Source of the DNA: Bacteroidaceae bacterium
GTDB taxonomy: Bacteria > Bacteroidota > Bacteroidia > Bacteroidales > Bacteroidaceae
DNA length: 6,905 nucleotides
Direction of reading: 5' to 3'
NCBI GenBank assembly: GCA_017961965.1
Contig: JAGCWG010000248.1
Location: 1 to 6,905, forward strand
Positions within the stretch are counted from its first letter, which is position 1, and each line of letters starts with the position of its first letter. Below, in pieces: positions 4,857 through 6,905 of the stretch. The position numbers and the translations under genes were made by a program. Under the pieces are notes generated by a model, which was not told the DNA's origin, did not search any database, and was given only the letters and a program-made list of their open reading frames with translations.

Positions 4857-4888
4857 CAAGAATATAGAAAAAATATTTAAATCCCAAA
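4857..4888 (-). promoter_or_regulatory. Promoter for the coiled-coil gene
   Basis: Read on the minus strand, TTTG (4885-4888) is followed after 20 bp by TATTCTTG (4857-4864), which differs from the TAnnTTTG consensus at one position. Start of transcription would be near 4850. It lies downstream of the integrase terminator, so the coiled-coil gene is transcribed independently of the integrase. Confidence 0.6.
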
Positions 4889-4913
4889 TTTTCATAACAC
4901 ACTTTAACAAATA

Positions 4914-4943
4914 AAGTCCAAATTTCCGAAGAAGCTTGGACTT
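4914..4943 (-). terminator. Integrase terminator with UUCG tetraloop
   Basis: On the minus strand AAGTCCAA (from 4943) pairs with TTGGACTT (to 4914), and the inner part closes TTC-TTCG-GAA, a C(UUCG)G tetraloop of the very stable type. A T-rich stretch (TTTATTTGTT) follows. It lies about 35 bases after the integrase stop. Confidence 0.8.
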
Positions 4944-4978
4944 GTTCACTGTTTTGCCTACACAAGTAAAGGTTGAGG

Positions 4979-6328
4979 CTACTCAAAATATTGCTGCATC
5001 AACTCAGCGTTCTCTTCACGTGTCACCTTTATATATTTCATGAAGTTTGCTTCTGTTGTATGACCCGTCAATTTCATGATGCTAATAGTGGGTGCCCCTT
5101 TCAAGTACAAATTGGTGGCGAAACTTCTACGAGCGGTGTGGCTCTTGATTAACTCATACTTCCTATACTTCGTGCTTATCACCTTACCACCTCTATTCTC
5201 CTTCACTATAACTTCATCGTTTATCCCTGCAAGCCTACCCAATTCTTTTAGATGTTCAATGAAACGTGACTTATAACACATCTGAGGGAACCTACCTTCA
5301 TATTTAGCGTATAATTCCTTAATGTAGGTGTGCATGGGTATCGTAACCTTCTCAGAAGTCTTTTCTGTCACAATGGTAATTGTTGGTTTTTTAGCCTCAA
5401 CGTCAAACAGAGCTCTGTCAAGATGATTGAGGTCACTCTGTCGTAAACCCGTCCAACACCCAATAATAAACAAGTCACGTGTTTCTTCTATCCTACTCTT
5501 AGCATCAATGACACCCTTACTTATCAACGCAGGTATATCCAAAGCGTAGAGACGTGATATTTCATCCTCAGTCAAATAGATGTTATCCACATCTGTTGAT
5601 TTGCTCTGATAGGATTTATAGGTATCATCCTTTATCAGACCTTGATGCGCAGCCTCGTTCAGCCACACTTTCAACACAGAGAAAGACGCAGGGATTGTAT
5701 TGCTGCGGTAGTTCTTGCTGGTATAAGCCCAATTGATAAAAACGTCTTGAAACTGCCTATCAAACACTGAGAAATCATCCTTCATGTACTTCTCTGCAAA
5801 GAACGACTGAAAACGCCTCAACACTGTCCTATGATGTCCTACGGTTCGGTCTGAAATAAACTTTCTTGTTCGTGGGTCAACCCTCTTGTGCATGTTGTCA
5901 ACATACGACTGAAAGAACTGTAAGGGCGTGATTTTCTTCTTTTCCTCTTCCTTACGTTCACCCTCTATCAAATCATCAATGACCCTTTGGATGCTATCTT
6001 TCAAATACTCAGCAGTACCGAAATAAGATGAGTCGTTGCCATTAAATCCGTGACGGGACTCAAAGAACTTGTTAATGCCACCATCTATAGCATCCAAGAA
6101 CTTGTTTACCTTTCGGCTCGCTCTGTTTATACGGTCAGCAAAACTTGTTGAGATAATGCAGCGTTGTGATTCATTATCCCATGTCTTAACATATACATAC
6201 TGTTTGGTGGAAATCTTGAAACGTTTTTTGTGGTAGCCAATCAAATACACCAAAGTTAATTCTTCTGACTTGTCTTTCAGATTGTAGTTCAAATTGATTA
6301 TTCCCTTCTTGTTTGCCATACCTTTCAT
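4979..6328 (-). CDS. Tyrosine recombinase/integrase of Bacteroidetes mobile elements
   Basis: A complete integrase of 449 residues from the ATG at 6328 (446 from a second ATG at 6319). Domains in order: an N-terminal arm-type DNA-binding domain (about 8-60; GIINLNYNLKDKS..., RFKISTKQYVYVKTWD); a SAM-like core-binding domain (about 132-237; ITPLQFFQSYVDNM, SVLKVWLNEAAHQGLI); and the catalytic domain (about 250-449). Using the 6328 start, catalytic residues are Arg296 (CWTGLRQSD), Lys323 (TEKT), His397 and Arg400 (SHTARRSF), His423 (LTGHT) and nucleophile Tyr432 (MKYIK), so it should be active. A TTG further upstream (6343) lies in the -7 box and is rejected. It is transcribed alone, between its own promoter and terminator, pointing away from guaA. 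It very likely integrates and excises the element whose end lies between it and guaA. Confidence 0.95.
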   Translation of the reverse strand: MKGMANKKGIINLNYNLKDKSEELTLVYLIGYHKKRFKISTKQYVYVKTWDNESQRCIISTSFADRINRASRKVNKFLDAIDGGINKFFESRHGFNGNDSSYFGTAEYLKDSIQRVIDDLIEGERKEEEKKKITPLQFFQSYVDNMHKRVDPRTRKFISDRTVGHHRTVLRRFQSFFAEKYMKDDFSVFDRQFQDVFINWAYTSKNYRSNTIPASFSVLKVWLNEAAHQGLIKDDTYKSYQSKSTDVDNIYLTEDEISRLYALDIPALISKGVIDAKSRIEETRDLFIIGCWTGLRQSDLNHLDRALFDVEAKKPTITIVTEKTSEKVTIPMHTYIKELYAKYEGRFPQMCYKSRFIEHLKELGRLAGINDEVIVKENRGGKVISTKYRKYELIKSHTARRSFATNLYLKGAPTISIMKLTGHTTEANFMKYIKVTREENAELMQQYFE

Positions 6329-6340
6329 GTTTAACTGATG

Positions 6341-6372
6341 CAAAGGTACGAAATAAAATTGAAACCACCAAA
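6341..6372 (-). promoter_or_regulatory. Integrase promoter, near-leaderless
   Basis: On the minus strand TTTG (6369-6372) is followed after 20 bp by TACCTTTG (6341-6348), exact matches to both promoter boxes. Transcription would begin near 6334, only about 6 bases before the ATG at 6328 or 15 before the ATG at 6319. The AGGGGTC repeats start five bases upstream of the -33 box, in position to control it. Confidence 0.8.
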
Positions 6373-6376
6373 TTAC

Positions 6377-6409
6377 AGGGGTCGTAAGGGGTCAGATTTA
6401 GGGGTCGTA
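6377..6409 (+). repeat. Three AGGGGTC direct repeats upstream of integrase
   Basis: AGGGGTC occurs at 6377-6383, 6387-6393 and 6400-6406; the first and third extend to the ten-base AGGGGTCGTA. Start-to-start spacing is 10 and 13 bp, close to one helical turn each. The GC-rich repeats stand out in an AT-rich gap. Their position just upstream of the integrase promoter and towards guaA suits arm-type sites for the integrase N-terminal domain, or operators controlling it. Confidence 0.6.
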
Positions 6410-6424
6410 TTTAAGTATTTTGTA

Positions 6425-6474
6425 CAAAAAGACCATCATTTTGAGAATCAGGAGATTACACAAAATAATGGTCT
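6425..6474 (-). terminator. guaA terminator
   Basis: AGACCATCATTTTG (6430-6443) and CAAAATAATGGTCT (6461-6474) pair at 13 of 14 positions around a 17-base loop. On the minus strand the stem is followed by TTTTT (6425-6429), the expected layout for a Rho-independent terminator about 60 bases after the guaA stop. Confidence 0.7.
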
Positions 6475-6533
6475 AACTATCTGATTTACTTTAGATTTAT
6501 AATAATCTTTTCAGATTTCAAAAGGGATGCATT

Positions 6534-6905
6534 TTATTCCCACTCGATTGTTGCGGGTGGTTTTGACGAGATGTCGTAGCAGACGCGGTTGACACCACGA
6601 ACCTTGTTGATAATCTCGTTAGAGACCTTGGCAAGGAAGTCGTAGGGTAGGTGAGCCCAGTCGGCCGTCATAGCATCGGTAGAGGTAACGGCACGCAGAG
6701 CGACAGGGTTCTCGTAGGTGCGCTCATCGCCCATGACGCCTACAGAGCGCACGGTGCTGAGGAGGATGGCACCAGCCTGCCAAACCTTATTATAGAGTGT
6801 CTCGCCATCGGTATCGACATATTCGCGGAGGCCGCGGATGTAGATGTCGTCGGCATCCTGCAGGATGCGCACCTTCTCGCGGGTGATGTCGCCCAGACTG
6901 CGGAC
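6534..6905 (-). CDS. guaA: GMP synthase (glutamine-hydrolysing), C-terminal part
   Basis: Only the last 123 residues are in the window; the frame is open to the right edge. GMP synthase converts XMP, ATP and glutamine to GMP in the cytoplasm, the last step of guanine nucleotide synthesis. The visible part is the C-terminal dimerisation and substrate-binding domain: [12 protein letters not shown] at the edge, [52 protein letters not shown], and the family's conserved ending KPPATIEWE. It ends at TAA (6534-6536), followed by a hairpin terminator. Base composition is clearly more GC-rich than the accessory genes to the left, marking it as host core sequence. The 3' end of guaA is a known hotspot for integrative elements, which fits the integrase next door. 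Confidence 0.95.
   Translation of the reverse strand, partial: VRSLGDITREKVRILQDADDIYIRGLREYVDTDGETLYNKVWQAGAILLSTVRSVGVMGDERTYENPVALRAVTSTDAMTADWAHLPYDFLAKVSNEIINKVRGVNRVCYDISSKPPATIEWE

Larger units (their letters stand above)
6373..6533. other. Candidate element end / attachment region
   Basis: This gene-free gap between the integrase promoter and the guaA stop holds the AGGGGTC repeats and the guaA terminator. The 6475-6533 part has only AT-rich sequence with short repeats of GATTT/AGATTT and a weak AGATT/AATCT hairpin (6493-6508). If the integrase belongs to an element inserted at guaA, the junction should be here or in the last guaA codons. No second copy of any guaA-end sequence is seen in the window, so the exact crossover cannot be placed. 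Confidence 0.35.

Noticed and set aside
6329..6343. TTG start for the integrase
   Set aside because: It overlaps the integrase -7 box; ATG codons at 6328 and 6319 follow the predicted transcription start.
1..6905. CRISPR array or integron attC cassettes
   Set aside because: No regularly spaced repeats with unique spacers, and no attC-type boxes between the small cargo genes, were found.

Overview
The window looks like a Bacteroidales chromosome, most likely Prevotella or a close relative, carrying the right-hand end of an integrated mobile element. Two things point to this phylum. First, several genes have the Bacteroidetes promoter (-33 TTTG, 19-21 bp spacer, -7 TAnnTTTG); four good pairs fit the genes downstream of them. 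Second, most starts lack a Shine-Dalgarno sequence and sit in A/T-rich leaders. At the far right (6534-6905, minus strand) is the C-terminal part of a GC-richer core gene, guaA (GMP synthase), with its own terminator. Everything to its left is AT-richer and accessory in character.

Layout, left to right. (1) 3-436, plus strand: the end of an operon with two small proteins; the first is cut by the window edge and carries a NUMOD3-like motif, and the second overlaps it by ATGA. (2) 437-1052: a convergent gap, an 82-residue minus-strand protein, and a divergent promoter region. (3) 1053-1688: a 211-residue serine recombinase of the resolvase/invertase type. (4) 1760-2081: no credible protein, but a dense set of nested hairpins preceded by a -7 box and ending in a U-tract; this is a probable structured RNA or attenuating leader. 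(5) 2082-4311, plus strand: a tightly packed cargo operon of five unrecognised small genes: an 85-residue protein, a VanZ-like membrane protein, two secreted proteins with look-alike signal peptides, and a membrane protein made of two 82-codon units whose second unit is cut by an in-frame TAA. (6) 4325-4362: a bidirectional terminator. (7) 4350-4793, minus strand: a charged coiled-coil protein with its own promoter. (8) 4979-6328, minus strand: a complete tyrosine integrase with a UUCG-loop terminator and a near-leaderless promoter. (9) 6373-6533: three AGGGGTC repeats and the guaA terminator, the likely integrase-arm and element-end region.

My reading is that an integrative element sits next to the 3' end of guaA, a known insertion hotspot, with the integrase at the guaA-proximal end. 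The serine recombinase is a second, independent recombination function. The 1760-4311 block (RNA leader plus envelope-directed small proteins) is the most unusual part: it looks like one transcriptional cargo unit aimed at the cell envelope, but no gene in it has a function I can name. The other end of the element lies outside the window.
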